Assembly: GCF_001610895.1 (NCBI RefSeq)
Contig: NZ_CP011273.1
Span: forward strand, 1,736,001 to 1,800,000
Direction of reading: 5' to 3'
DNA length: 64,000 nt
Origin: Planctomyces sp. SH-PL62
GTDB taxonomy: Bacteria; Planctomycetota; Planctomycetia; Isosphaerales; Isosphaeraceae
Of the stretch, positions 26,836-35,900 are shown piece after piece. The notes beneath the pieces were generated by a model, which was given only the letters and a program-made list of their open reading frames with translations, was not told the DNA's origin and searched no databases. The translations under genes and the position numbers were made by a program. The stretch's first letter is position 1, and every line of letters starts with the position of its first letter.

Positions 26836-29800
26836 TCACTCCGTCCTCAGGCGGCGCGGGCTGAGCGAGGCGTCCGACTCCGGCTGGGGCGACGGCGTCG
26901 AAATGTAGTCCATCGTCGAGGACGTCCGAACGCGGATCGCCGTCGAATCGTCCGAGCCGACCCCCGGCGCCGATCGCTGCGAGGACTCCCCCACCACGAC
27001 GTTCGACATCGAGGTCCCCCGAGCCGGCGGCGCGGTCGCGCCGCGTCGCAAGGTCCAGCGCCGGCCTACATGAACGAGCGCCCCGAAGGCGATCCCGAAG
27101 GCCGCCGACTGCACGACGAGCGCGAGCACCCCGGGGGGCAGGAACATCGCGGTCGGGAGCCCTACGGCCACCACGGCCCCGACGAGCCACGGCGTCGTGA
27201 TCGGGACGAAGAACAGTCCCACCGCCCCCAGCAACGCCAGGCCCGAGCAGACCAGGACGGTCCAGGCGCGCGAGACGACCCAGGGGTTGATCGGCGAAGG
27301 CGGCCCCACGCGACTGAACAGGTAGCCATGCGAGATCGCCTCGACGTCGAGCGCGTCGTCGACCGCCGCGGGGGGCGCCGTGGGCCCCGCCGCCCACGCG
27401 ATCAATCCGGCCGAGGACGCGACCGGCCGACGCTTCCACGCGTAGACGTCCCAGTACCATTCATTCTCATCGGCCCAGCCCCGAGGCTGCCCGGCCACGG
27501 CCTGGCTCCAGGGGACCTGCACCAGCCAGTAGGCTTGCAGCACCTCGGCGTCGTCGAGCAGGGCGGGGGGGAGCCAGGTGCGACGGACTCCGGCGGCTGG
27601 AAGCCGATATTCCAGGTCGAGGAGCAGCGGCCGGGCGATCGAGTCGGCAGGCAGGTCGATCCGGCTGGTCGTCCCGTCCGGGCCGACGTCGATCCGATCC
27701 AGAGTCCGACCGTCCACCCGCGCCCGCAGCCAGCGCGCGCCCTCGGGGAGCGCGACCGAGAGCCAGGCCGGGTGCGAATCGACCGCATACCAGGCGCGGA
27801 CGCGAAGGTCGCCCTCGGGCTCGAGCGTCGACCGGATCAGCGCCCGCGACGCCACCGTCGGGGGAAGGACGACCGTCTCCACCAGGCGGGCCGCGACCGC
27901 CAGCCCCTCGGACTGGTCGTCGCGATCGAGCCGGTACGCCCGGCCGGTGCGGGGACCGGGAGGCGAGGGCTCGTCGATCTCGGCCCAGGCCGGGTCGTCC
28001 ACGGCGACCTGCACGTCGGGCTCCGTGGAAAGCTCGACGACGCAGCCGCCGGGCGTCCCTTCCTCGGGCTCGATCCAGGGGATGCGCAGGGGCGTCGGGC
28101 TCGCCGGGTCGAGCGAGCGGCCCAGCGGGATGCGATACTGGAAGGTCAGGACGGCGGCGTCGACCACAGGCCGCTGGAAGTGGAGCCGCGACCGCCGCGC
28201 GCCGGATCGGGCGTCCTCCAGGTCCTCGGTCCGGATCGGCTGCTTCTCGTCGGACGCCTCCCAGCGGGCCGAGACCCCGACCGGGACGACGACGTCCAGA
28301 TACGGCAGCGCGCCGTGGCGCACCCGCAGCGTCGTCTCCTGGCGAACCTCCACCGTCCGCCGCGAGACCCTCGCCGTCAGCCGCGTCTCGCGACGCACCG
28401 CCAGCGGGCGCCGTTCCAGGCGAAGGTCGAGCGTGGCCGGGTTGCGGCCGGTGCGAAGCCGGAGGCCGGGAGGCCGGAGATCGGCCTCGGCGCCGGGGGG
28501 GGGCGGGGGCGGCTCGGCGGCGGTCTCCTTGACGAGCGTGGCGTCGCGAGGCTCCAGGCTGACGTCCCGACCGGCCCGGACGACGAACGCGGCGTTCGTG
28601 GAGACCGCCCCGCGAGCCGCGAACAGGCCCAGCCGCACGTCTCCCGGCCCCGGAGCCGGCTGACGGCCCGACAATTTCAGGCTGAAGGCCGGGCGGTCGC
28701 GAGCCTGGGACGTCAGGCGGATCTTGAGGATCCGCTCGGCGTCGGCCGGATCGGCCGCGGCGGCGGCCGCGTCCGGCTGGGGGGGCGTGGCCGCCTCGAC
28801 GAGATCCGGCGGGCCGACCGAGACGACCTTCATGTCCGCCGGCACGGCGACCTCGACCTCGAACAGCGTCCCCCGCACCCGACGCACCTCGAGGGTCGTC
28901 TCGTTCCTCACCACCTCGGGATCGAGCGAGAGTTCCGCGACGGCCTCGGTGCTGAAGAGCGGGGGCGCGTCCTCGACGCCGATCGCAAGGGCGAACGGCT
29001 GCTCCAGGAACTGCAACGCCAGGGTCGTCCCCGGCCGAGCCTTCAGCGCGGTGGGGAGGTCGCGGGGGTCGATCCGCCGCAACCCCTGGGACTTCGCCAC
29101 GTTCACGAACAGGTTCGGCCCGTGGGTCACCCCCAGGAAGCCCGACTGCTCGCCGGCGTCGGTCAGCGGGTATCCCGAGAAGTTCAGGAGCCGGGTCCCC
29201 GAAGCCGGCCGCCGCGTCTCCAGCACCAGCTTTCGCGACTCGCCCGACCTCATCGGCTCGGCCAGCGGGATCGTCAGCAGGTTGCCGCCGCCGGAACGCT
29301 CGATCCCCGACGCCGGGAACTGGTCGTTGAGCTGGATCCGCGAGACGACCTCGTCGTCTTCCAGCCGGATCTGGAGGCTGCGGGCCACGCCCCGCGCGCA
29401 GGCGATCGCCCAGGACGAGCGGACGACCACCCCCTCGGCGTCGACGACCACGGCCATCTCGACCTGGGCCGCGAGCAGCGGCGCGGCGCGCTCGCCCGCT
29501 TCGCCGGGCTCGCTCCAGCTCACGACGAGCGGCGACCTCGGGGCGACGTGCGCGGCCACCCGCAAGCCCTCGCCCCCCTCCACGGGGGTCGGCCGCAGGG
29601 CCTCCCCCGGCCCGGCGTCCACGTCGTACGACCGTCGCGGCAGGACCAGGTCGAACGAGGTCGCGGGCGCCTCGGGGATCGCCAGTTCCAAGGTCCGACG
29701 CTCGGCGTTGATCCGCACCGGAGCCGTCGCTTCGATCCGCAAGGCGTGCGTCCGCGCGCCTTCCAGCCGGGCCTCCCACCGTCCCCCCGCGCCTCGACGC

Positions 29801-30288
29801 AGCTCCAGCTCCCGGTCCCCCTCGCGGGCGGCCAGGACGACCGGGGCGTCGATCTTGAGCGGGACCCAGGCCGGGCCGGCGGTCATGAGCGAGCAGTCGA
29901 CGCCGATCGCGATCCGGGCGTGATCCCCGCCCACGGTCCCCTCGACGCGGACCGCGTCGACGATCGACTCGTCGGCGTTCCCCGGAGCCGCCCCTCGCAG
30001 CCTTCCGGGCGCGGGGCGTGAGATGACCCAGTCGGGAGCGCCGAGCTTCTTCCAGAATTCCTCGACGTCGGCCGCGCCCTGGAGGATGACGACCTCGTCG
30101 GGCCAGATCGGGGCCGCCGGCGTCGCCGCCGCGGGAGGCCGAGCCGCCGCCGTCGCGGGCGGGGGGGCCGTCGGGGGAGCCTCCTGTCCGCGGGCCGTCG
30201 CGACGACCGCCGCGACCGCCGCCCAGCACGCGACGAGGCGACCGACGCGCGCGCCCAAGTTGTTGCCGGACGATCGCGAAACTCTCAA
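26836..30288 (-). CDS. Large secreted protein with C-terminal membrane cluster (function unknown)
   Basis: 1150 residues. The signal peptide is around VACWAAVAAVVATARG, followed by an Ala/Pro-rich linker and the motif VVILQGAADVEEFW. A long beta-rich ectodomain then contains a module with GARWLRARVDGR and LDLEYRLPAAG, which recurs in the giant protein as SVLVSARVDGR and VELDYRLEP. Three or four hydrophobic helices follow (about 1000-1075), then a Ser/Pro-rich cytoplasmic tail. The longest frame starts at a TTG (30288) without a ribosome site; a TTG 11 codons later is the alternative. Its stop is 5 bp before the giant gene, so the two are surely cotranscribed. Confidence 0.78.
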   Translation of the reverse strand: MRVSRSSGNNLGARVGRLVACWAAVAAVVATARGQEAPPTAPPPATAAARPPAAATPAAPIWPDEVVILQGAADVEEFWKKLGAPDWVISRPAPGRLRGAAPGNADESIVDAVRVEGTVGGDHARIAIGVDCSLMTAGPAWVPLKIDAPVVLAAREGDRELELRRGAGGRWEARLEGARTHALRIEATAPVRINAERRTLELAIPEAPATSFDLVLPRRSYDVDAGPGEALRPTPVEGGEGLRVAAHVAPRSPLVVSWSEPGEAGERAAPLLAAQVEMAVVVDAEGVVVRSSWAIACARGVARSLQIRLEDDEVVSRIQLNDQFPASGIERSGGGNLLTIPLAEPMRSGESRKLVLETRRPASGTRLLNFSGYPLTDAGEQSGFLGVTHGPNLFVNVAKSQGLRRIDPRDLPTALKARPGTTLALQFLEQPFALAIGVEDAPPLFSTEAVAELSLDPEVVRNETTLEVRRVRGTLFEVEVAVPADMKVVSVGPPDLVEAATPPQPDAAAAAADPADAERILKIRLTSQARDRPAFSLKLSGRQPAPGPGDVRLGLFAARGAVSTNAAFVVRAGRDVSLEPRDATLVKETAAEPPPPPPGAEADLRPPGLRLRTGRNPATLDLRLERRPLAVRRETRLTARVSRRTVEVRQETTLRVRHGALPYLDVVVPVGVSARWEASDEKQPIRTEDLEDARSGARRSRLHFQRPVVDAAVLTFQYRIPLGRSLDPASPTPLRIPWIEPEEGTPGGCVVELSTEPDVQVAVDDPAWAEIDEPSPPGPRTGRAYRLDRDDQSEGLAVAARLVETVVLPPTVASRALIRSTLEPEGDLRVRAWYAVDSHPAWLSVALPEGARWLRARVDGRTLDRIDVGPDGTTSRIDLPADSIARPLLLDLEYRLPAAGVRRTWLPPALLDDAEVLQAYWLVQVPWSQAVAGQPRGWADENEWYWDVYAWKRRPVASSAGLIAWAAGPTAPPAAVDDALDVEAISHGYLFSRVGPPSPINPWVVSRAWTVLVCSGLALLGAVGLFFVPITTPWLVGAVVAVGLPTAMFLPPGVLALVVQSAAFGIAFGALVHVGRRWTLRRGATAPPARGTSMSNVVVGESSQRSAPGVGSDDSTAIRVRTSSTMDYISTPSPQPESDASLSPRRLRTE

Positions 30289-30450
30289 CGCATCAACACT
30301 CGTTGAACAAGGAGCCCGGCGAGGGGGACGGGAGCGGGCGACCCGCCGCGCGGGTCGCCGCGACTGGAATATACCACGCAGACCGCCCCCTTTCCAGGAA
30401 TCGCGGCGCCGGCCTCGCCCTCGGTCGGGAAAGGCCGACGCCGTTTCGGC

Positions 30451-32394
30451 TTACTTCGCGGCAGGGGCCGCCGCCGGCTTCAGCGCGCCGTCGTCAAGGA
30501 GTTTACGCCAGGCGGCGTATCCTTGTTCGGGCCGGTCGGCGTCGTAGGCCGGGGCGTCCCGTCCGGTCAGCCGAATGAGGTTGTCGATCGCCAGTTCGCG
30601 GACGGCCAGCGACTCCTCGTCGGGCGAAAGGTCCTTGACGAGAGAGGCGAGCGTCTCGGGCCGCGCGGCGTCCGCCGGCGCGAAGCCGAGCAGCAGCTTA
30701 CCGAGGCGGTCGCGGTCGTAGTCGCCGAAGTCGAGCTGGAGTTGGTCCCAGGCCCGCCGCGAGGCCGCCTCGCCCGACGAAAGCTCCTCGCGGATCGCGG
30801 CGACTGCGGCCCGACGGGCGGCCGGATCGCCGGGACGGTCGAGGATCGGGGTCAGCAGCGAAAGGTCGCCCAGGCCCCGGAGCGCGGCGACGGCCATCCG
30901 TTTGACGTCGGCGTCGTCGTTCTCGGTGGCCGAGACGATGTCCGCCAGCACCGGACGATCCTCCGAGAACTCCTTGAGGCAATGTTCCCGGAGGGCGGTC
31001 AACTCGGCCGACGCCGGCTTCTCCGTGATCCATTCGGGCGCTCGGGCGTCGGTCAGGCGTTCGATCGCCCCAGCGGCGTCGACCCGGACGCTCGCGGGCC
31101 CTTTCACCTTCTCCGTGGCCTTGACGGTCTTGATCGCGACCTCCCCGCCGGGTCCGACGTGGATCGTCAACGGGGGCTGGCCGGTCGCCGCCCGGCCGTA
31201 CGCCCAGTGGCCGTCGGAGTCGAAGCCGAGGGCAAGGTCGGCCGGGCGGTCCAGGTCGACGATCCGTCCCTGGAACGAGACGTGCAGCGGGCCGGCGGCG
31301 CTCGTCGGCTCGGCCAGGATTCGGCCCCGGACCAGTTCCACCGACGGACCGCCGTCGGTCGCCGCGGGGAGGAACCGCACCTCGGAGTCTTCCAGCAGGT
31401 TGACGGCTCCCTGGGAAGTCGCCAGCCGTCCGGCGAACGGCGGGGCGGCCATCACGCGGTCGCCCGCGTCCACGGCTTCGCCCTCACGGCTCCGAACCCA
31501 TTCGCGCAGGTCGCCGTCGTATCGAAGGAGCATGCCGTCGATATGGTCCACCACGGCCGCGGCGCCGGCCGGCACCTGGACGGCCGCCGGGGCGGGCTTG
31601 GGTACGGCCTCGGCTTTCGGCTCGGATTTGGGCTCGGCATTGGCCTCAGCTACCTCGGGGAGCCCTTCCGCGTGGTCGTCGGCCTCGGGCGTCGGCCCCT
31701 TCGCGACGTCGGGTTCCACCACGGCCACGGCGGGGGCTTCGACCGCCGGGGCGGGGGGCGTCATGGGGCCGATCGCTGCGTCGGCTCGCCCCGGCACGTC
31801 CCTCGCGATGGCCGGCGCGGCCGAGCCGTCCGGCTTCAGGCTTTCGTAGGCCGACCAGGAGAGGAGGGCGATGAGGGCCAGGCAGGCCGCGAGCGGACCG
31901 AACCGTTCGAGCCAGTGCCGGCTCGGTCGGGCCTGGACGACCCAGGGGGTGATCGGCTGGGTGCGAGGGTCGACGGCCGGAGCCTCCTCGTCGACCGTCC
32001 CGGCGCGCGCCTCCCGACCCTTGACCAGCAGGTACATGCGGGCCTTGGCTTCGGGCGGGACCTGCACCCGTTGCCCGAGCAGGCTCAGGATCTGGTGGAC
32101 GCTCGCCGCCTCCGCGAGGTTGACGTCCGAGGTCAGGCACTTCTTCTCGTATTCGGCCACCTGCTCGGCGTTCAGGTCGTTGTCCAGATAGCTCGCCACG
32201 AGGTTCGGGTCGGTGGCGTCCGCGCCCTTCTTCCCCGGCACCGTGAGCCGTCGTTGACGGGTCACCCGATGGATGCGCTGCACCAACTCCTGCGCCAGCG
32301 GGCTGCTGCCCACCTGCTTGCCGATCTCCCGCACCTGCACCGGCGGCAACGTGTCGTCGAGCCAGGCCAGCAGCGTTCTCAAGGTCAGTCGCAT
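30451..32394 (-). CDS. FecR/anti-sigma-like membrane protein with HEAT-like C-terminus
   Basis: 647 residues. The N-terminal ~160 are helical and cytoplasmic (MRLTLRTLLAWLDDTLPP, then SYLDNDLNAEQVAEYEKKC), like anti-sigma N-domains but without the His-Cys zinc motif. One transmembrane helix lies near 165-183 (LAACLALIALLSW). An Ala/Glu/Pro linker leads to a FecR-like beta domain (GDRVMAAPPFAGRLATSQ, VNLLEDSEVRFLP). The last ~200 residues are helical repeats of HEAT type (KRMAVAALRGLGDLSLLTP). It probably senses envelope state and leads the giant-protein locus, 163 bp upstream of the 1150-residue gene. No sigma factor gene is in the window. ATG 32394 follows GGGGGGAAGG. Confidence 0.75.
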   Translation of the reverse strand: MRLTLRTLLAWLDDTLPPVQVREIGKQVGSSPLAQELVQRIHRVTRQRRLTVPGKKGADATDPNLVASYLDNDLNAEQVAEYEKKCLTSDVNLAEAASVHQILSLLGQRVQVPPEAKARMYLLVKGREARAGTVDEEAPAVDPRTQPITPWVVQARPSRHWLERFGPLAACLALIALLSWSAYESLKPDGSAAPAIARDVPGRADAAIGPMTPPAPAVEAPAVAVVEPDVAKGPTPEADDHAEGLPEVAEANAEPKSEPKAEAVPKPAPAAVQVPAGAAAVVDHIDGMLLRYDGDLREWVRSREGEAVDAGDRVMAAPPFAGRLATSQGAVNLLEDSEVRFLPAATDGGPSVELVRGRILAEPTSAAGPLHVSFQGRIVDLDRPADLALGFDSDGHWAYGRAATGQPPLTIHVGPGGEVAIKTVKATEKVKGPASVRVDAAGAIERLTDARAPEWITEKPASAELTALREHCLKEFSEDRPVLADIVSATENDDADVKRMAVAALRGLGDLSLLTPILDRPGDPAARRAAVAAIREELSSGEAASRRAWDQLQLDFGDYDRDRLGKLLLGFAPADAARPETLASLVKDLSPDEESLAVRELAIDNLIRLTGRDAPAYDADRPEQGYAAWRKLLDDGALKPAAAPAAK

Positions 32395-32578
32395 CGCACC
32401 CTTCCCCCCGGGATCCCCGCGATCGGCCCGCCGAGATCGCCCGGCCGGCTTCGCGATGGATTTCGTCCCTGCTGATATGTGTGGGGGGCGGCCCGCGAAT
32501 CCGTGCGGAATTTTTTCGATTCCCGGCGGCCAGGCGATGCAAGTCCTCGGTGGTTCCGGGCTTCGACCTGAAACCGGA

Positions 32579-32785
32579 TCAGGCCGGGCGACGCGACGAG
32601 TTCCCTCGGGCGTCGAGTTCGTCGCTTCCGGCCAGGACGCGAGGGGGCCGGGCGCGGCTGGTCCGCATCGCGCCAGTCGCGGCCAGGTACATGGCTTCCA
32701 GTCGTTCATCGCTCCGGCCCGCGGCCCGAAGCACCGCGAAGGTCATGGTCAGAAAGATCCCATAGCAGCAGATGAGCGCGAACAT
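32579..32785 (-). CDS. Putative 68-residue single-span membrane protein
   Basis: ATG at 32785 is preceded by GGAGG at ten bases. The product begins MFALICCYGIFLTMTFAVL, a clear single membrane helix, then a charged tail (SDERLEAMYLAATGAMRTSR). It lies upstream of the FecR-like gene on the same strand, with 184 bp between. The size and lack of a family match leave it uncertain; the helix and ribosome site are the only support. Upstream of it (32786-33033) is an A+T-richer stretch with no gene. Confidence 0.4.
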   Translation of the reverse strand: MFALICCYGIFLTMTFAVLRAAGRSDERLEAMYLAATGAMRTSRARPPRVLAGSDELDARGNSSRRPA

Positions 32786-33033
32786 CCCACTCGATCCTCC
32801 GTCGTCGATCTCAAGGCCGGCCCGAAACGGGTCTCGGCACTGTTGCATTTAATCTACTCATGCACGCAATTTTGGTGACCTAGGTTATCGCTTAATTTAG
32901 AAAACGGACGCGGCGTCGGCCGTGTGGCCCCGGGTCGACGCAGGTCGACCGAAAACCACCGCGCGCGGGAGGAGCGAGGTCGTGCGGCCGGTGTCGGCCG
33001 CCCGAGTTGGATTGCGATCCTCAAGTCACGGCC

Positions 33034-33456
33034 TCAATCCTGGGGGATGAGGTGGGGGTTCCAGACGATCTCCCAGAGGTGCCCGTCGGGGTCCTGGAAG
33101 TAACCCGCATAGCCTCCCCAGAAGGCGGCCCGGGCCGCCTTCACGATCAAGGCCCCCGCGTCGGCCGCCTGCCGCATGACGACGTCGACCTCGTCCCGCG
33201 AGGCCACGTTGTGCCCGAGCGTGAACTCCGTGGGGCTCGGGTCGCGCAGCGGGAGCTCCGAATCGTGGGCGAGGCTGGCGCGCGGCCAGATCGCCAACTT
33301 CAAGCCCGGCTGGAGGTCGAAAAAGGCCACGGCGCCATGCTCGAATTCCTCACCGACGATCCCGTCGGTCGCCAGTCCGAGGCCGTCTCGGTAGAACCGG
33401 AGCGACCTCTCCAGGTCGTCCACAGCGAGCGTGACGACGCTGAGTCGAGGCTTCAT
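33034..33456 (-). CDS. VOC-family (glyoxalase/bleomycin-resistance fold) protein
   Basis: 140 residues with the two beta-alpha-beta-beta-beta modules of the vicinal-oxygen-chelate fold. The first has LAVDDLERSLRFYRDGLGL and HGAVAFFDLQPGL; the second has DEVDVVMRQAADAGA, GGYAGYFQDPDGHLWEI with metal-ligand-like His and Glu. The substrate is unknown. ATG 33456 shares its A with the TGA of the upstream glycosyltransferase gene (TGATG), with GGAGGAAG ahead of it inside that gene. Translation is therefore likely coupled, although a functional link to a membrane glycosyltransferase is not obvious. Confidence 0.9.
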   Translation of the reverse strand: MKPRLSVVTLAVDDLERSLRFYRDGLGLATDGIVGEEFEHGAVAFFDLQPGLKLAIWPRASLAHDSELPLRDPSPTEFTLGHNVASRDEVDVVMRQAADAGALIVKAARAAFWGGYAGYFQDPDGHLWEIVWNPHLIPQD

Positions 33457-35741
33457 CAGGAACTTCCTCCAGGGGTCACGGACCGATCGGCCCTTCGATT
33501 CGAGTCGGCGGGCGCGGACGGTTCGATCCCACCCCGAACGCGATACAGCCGGAACCAGGGGTCGCCTTCGCGAACTCCGTAAAGAGGCTCGAAGGTCTCG
33601 GGATGGGAGTCGGCCCATTGGCGTTCGACCGGGAAGCCTTCGGCGTCGGCGACGTTGTGCGCCCCTTCGCCGGGATTGACCCGGGTCACGACCAGGAGCT
33701 GAATCGCTTCAGCCCGGAGGTTGGCGAGCCAGGCGTCGTAATCGGGGCGTTCACGATCCCAGCCGGGCCGGGCGTTGGGCCATTCGCCTCGTCCCTCGGC
33801 GCGAGCCCGGCGGTGGAAGTCGTGCATCAGCCAGTGGGGCGGCCCTTCGACGTTCACGTACCGGACGTTGTTCCGGAGTCCCGATCCCATCAGGTAATAG
33901 GGAATGTTCGTTCCCGCGTAGGCGATCCGCGAGCCGGTCGGCCCGGAGCGGGCGTCCAGTTCGATCCATCCCCGATAGAAGTCCGGGAAGGCGGGAAAGG
34001 CCAGGAGGCGCCGATCGCCGGCGAAGGGGACGATCTGGGACCAACCCACGACAGCCGACAGGCCGATCGCGGCGAGCCCGGCCATCCAGGTCGCGGCGTC
34101 GGGACGCCCTCGCCGCAGCCGAGCCCCGGCCCAGACGATCAGCCCGGCCACCACCGCCAGCACCGGCACGTCGAGCGCCGAGAGAAACTCGAAGCCTGAG
34201 CGCGGCGAGGCCAGGCGAAGCAACTCAGATGCCAGCGGAAGGATCGGGGGGATGGCGTTGGGGATCTGGGGTGTGAGGTCCCAGGGGACGTCGGCGTCGC
34301 GCGGGCCGAACGGCCAGGACTGGGGGGTGGCGACGTGCAGCGCCAGCATCAAAGTTGCCGCGATCCGGAGCCATCGGCTCCGGTCGAGCAGACTCGCGAG
34401 CGGGACCACCGCCAGGCCGACCCCCTGGAGCATGAATCGCTGCTGCGTGCGGTAGGGGATGAACAACCAGTAGAGGGCCACGTTCAGGACGACTCCCAGG
34501 CTGAAGATCCAGACCCAGCCGTCTCCCCGACGCCGTCCGCGCCCGACCGCCCAAACGCCCAGAACCGCCGCCACCCATAGAGGTACGGTGCGAGCGTCGA
34601 GTACGCCGACCAGGGTATCGACCAGCGCCCGCCAGTTCGAAACCGGGATGTAATAGATGCTCCCCCGCATAGCCTCGGAGCCGTACCAGCCCGAAAGCCA
34701 CGTCGCCCCCCCGAGCTTGACCGTCAGGGGATAGAGCGGGTTCCCGGTCAGGAGGGCGTTTCGCGCGTACCAGAACCCCGAGGTCGTCGCCACGCCCGTC
34801 AGGATCGTCGCCAGCCCCGCGAGCGTCGGCCGGACGGCCCGCGTCCGCCGCGCGACGGCCCAGCAACCGGCGAGGAGCAGGGGGGGGACGAAGAGATTGC
34901 CGACCGATTTCGTCCCCAGCGCCTCGCCCGCCGCGAGCCCCCCCAGCAGAAGCGCGGGCCAGCCGTCGCGTCCCTCGGCGAATCTAAGGAAGAAGTAGGC
35001 GGCGGTGAGGTATCCGGCGACGAAGATCGTGTCGACGTTGGCCTCGAACGTGAAGAGGACGAGCGGGCCGACGGTCGCGAACAGCGAAGTCGCCACCAGC
35101 GACGCCGTCCGCCCCGCCCCCAGTTCTCGGGCGCAGCCGAAGGCCGCGATGCACGCCAGTCCCAGGAAAGGGGCCTGACCGACCCGGGCCAGGCGATCGC
35201 CCCCCCAGGTCGCCATCAGCCAGGCGAACCAGAGATCGCCGTTGGCCGGGAAGTAGGTCGCCGCGCTCTCCCCGAAGGGCGAGGCCACGAGGAACAACCG
35301 CCCCGCCTGCCACCACCTCGCCGCGAAGTACAGGTGATAGATCGGGCCGTCGCTGACGACCTTCACCGGCATGAGCAGCGACGACGTCCCCAGGACGAGA
35401 GCCCCCCAGATCGCCAGGCCGACCGCCAGCCACCCCTCCCAGCCGATCGGCTCCGGCTCGGCTGGGGGCCCGTGATCGGCGTCCACGCCCCGGCCCGGCC
35501 ACGTCCGGGCGCACGCCAGCCCCAGGACGGCCGCCGCCAGCGACCAGCCCAGCAAGCTGGGGACGTTCAGAAATCCCAGCGTCCCCAGGAGTTGCACACC
35601 GACCGTGACCCAGGTCCAGGCGAGCACCCCCACGGCCAGGATTCGCGCCGGGCCGTGCGGCTGGCGCAACACGCGGGTGGCGCACCACCACGCGCCGAGA
35701 AGGACGAGGACGTTCGAGGACAGGAATGACAAGACCATCAT
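33456..35741 (-). CDS. Multi-pass membrane protein, GT-C glycosyltransferase-like
   Basis: About 761 residues with a dozen or more hydrophobic segments from the N-terminus (MMVLSFLSSNVLVLLGAWW) to about residue 580, then a soluble C-terminal domain (DFYRGWIELDARSG onwards). SDGPIYHLYFAARWWQAG and the following loop ATYFPANGDLWFAWL resemble the first periplasmic loop of GT-C enzymes such as ArnT, which use polyprenyl-phosphate sugars, but the usual DE pair is replaced by SDG. The activity is therefore unproven. Either of two adjacent ATGs (35741, 35738) may be used; no ribosome site is seen. It is divergent from the SIS isomerase gene. Confidence 0.75.
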   Translation of the reverse strand: MMVLSFLSSNVLVLLGAWWCATRVLRQPHGPARILAVGVLAWTWVTVGVQLLGTLGFLNVPSLLGWSLAAAVLGLACARTWPGRGVDADHGPPAEPEPIGWEGWLAVGLAIWGALVLGTSSLLMPVKVVSDGPIYHLYFAARWWQAGRLFLVASPFGESAATYFPANGDLWFAWLMATWGGDRLARVGQAPFLGLACIAAFGCARELGAGRTASLVATSLFATVGPLVLFTFEANVDTIFVAGYLTAAYFFLRFAEGRDGWPALLLGGLAAGEALGTKSVGNLFVPPLLLAGCWAVARRTRAVRPTLAGLATILTGVATTSGFWYARNALLTGNPLYPLTVKLGGATWLSGWYGSEAMRGSIYYIPVSNWRALVDTLVGVLDARTVPLWVAAVLGVWAVGRGRRRGDGWVWIFSLGVVLNVALYWLFIPYRTQQRFMLQGVGLAVVPLASLLDRSRWLRIAATLMLALHVATPQSWPFGPRDADVPWDLTPQIPNAIPPILPLASELLRLASPRSGFEFLSALDVPVLAVVAGLIVWAGARLRRGRPDAATWMAGLAAIGLSAVVGWSQIVPFAGDRRLLAFPAFPDFYRGWIELDARSGPTGSRIAYAGTNIPYYLMGSGLRNNVRYVNVEGPPHWLMHDFHRRARAEGRGEWPNARPGWDRERPDYDAWLANLRAEAIQLLVVTRVNPGEGAHNVADAEGFPVERQWADSHPETFEPLYGVREGDPWFRLYRVRGGIEPSAPADSNRRADRSVTPGGSS

Positions 35742-35798
35742 GTTCCGCGTCGATCCTGCTCCGGGCTCCATGGACTCCCCGCCCCCGCAGGTCTCTAC

Positions 35799-35828
35799 TT
35801 TACACGTTGCGGAACCGACTGCTATGAT
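35799..35828 (+). promoter_or_regulatory. Sigma70-type promoter of the SIS isomerase-ROK kinase unit
   Basis: TTTACA (35799-35804) and TATGAT (35823-35828) each differ from consensus at one position and are 18 bp apart. Transcription would start near 35835, about 65 nt before ATG 35901. It is the best-matched housekeeping promoter I see in the window. Confidence 0.65.
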
Positions 35829-35900
35829 CCCGGCGCGGAGAGGGATCGGTTGACGGGGCGGGGCCGACCGGCTCGCCCGGCGCGGGAGGGAGTGGCGCTG

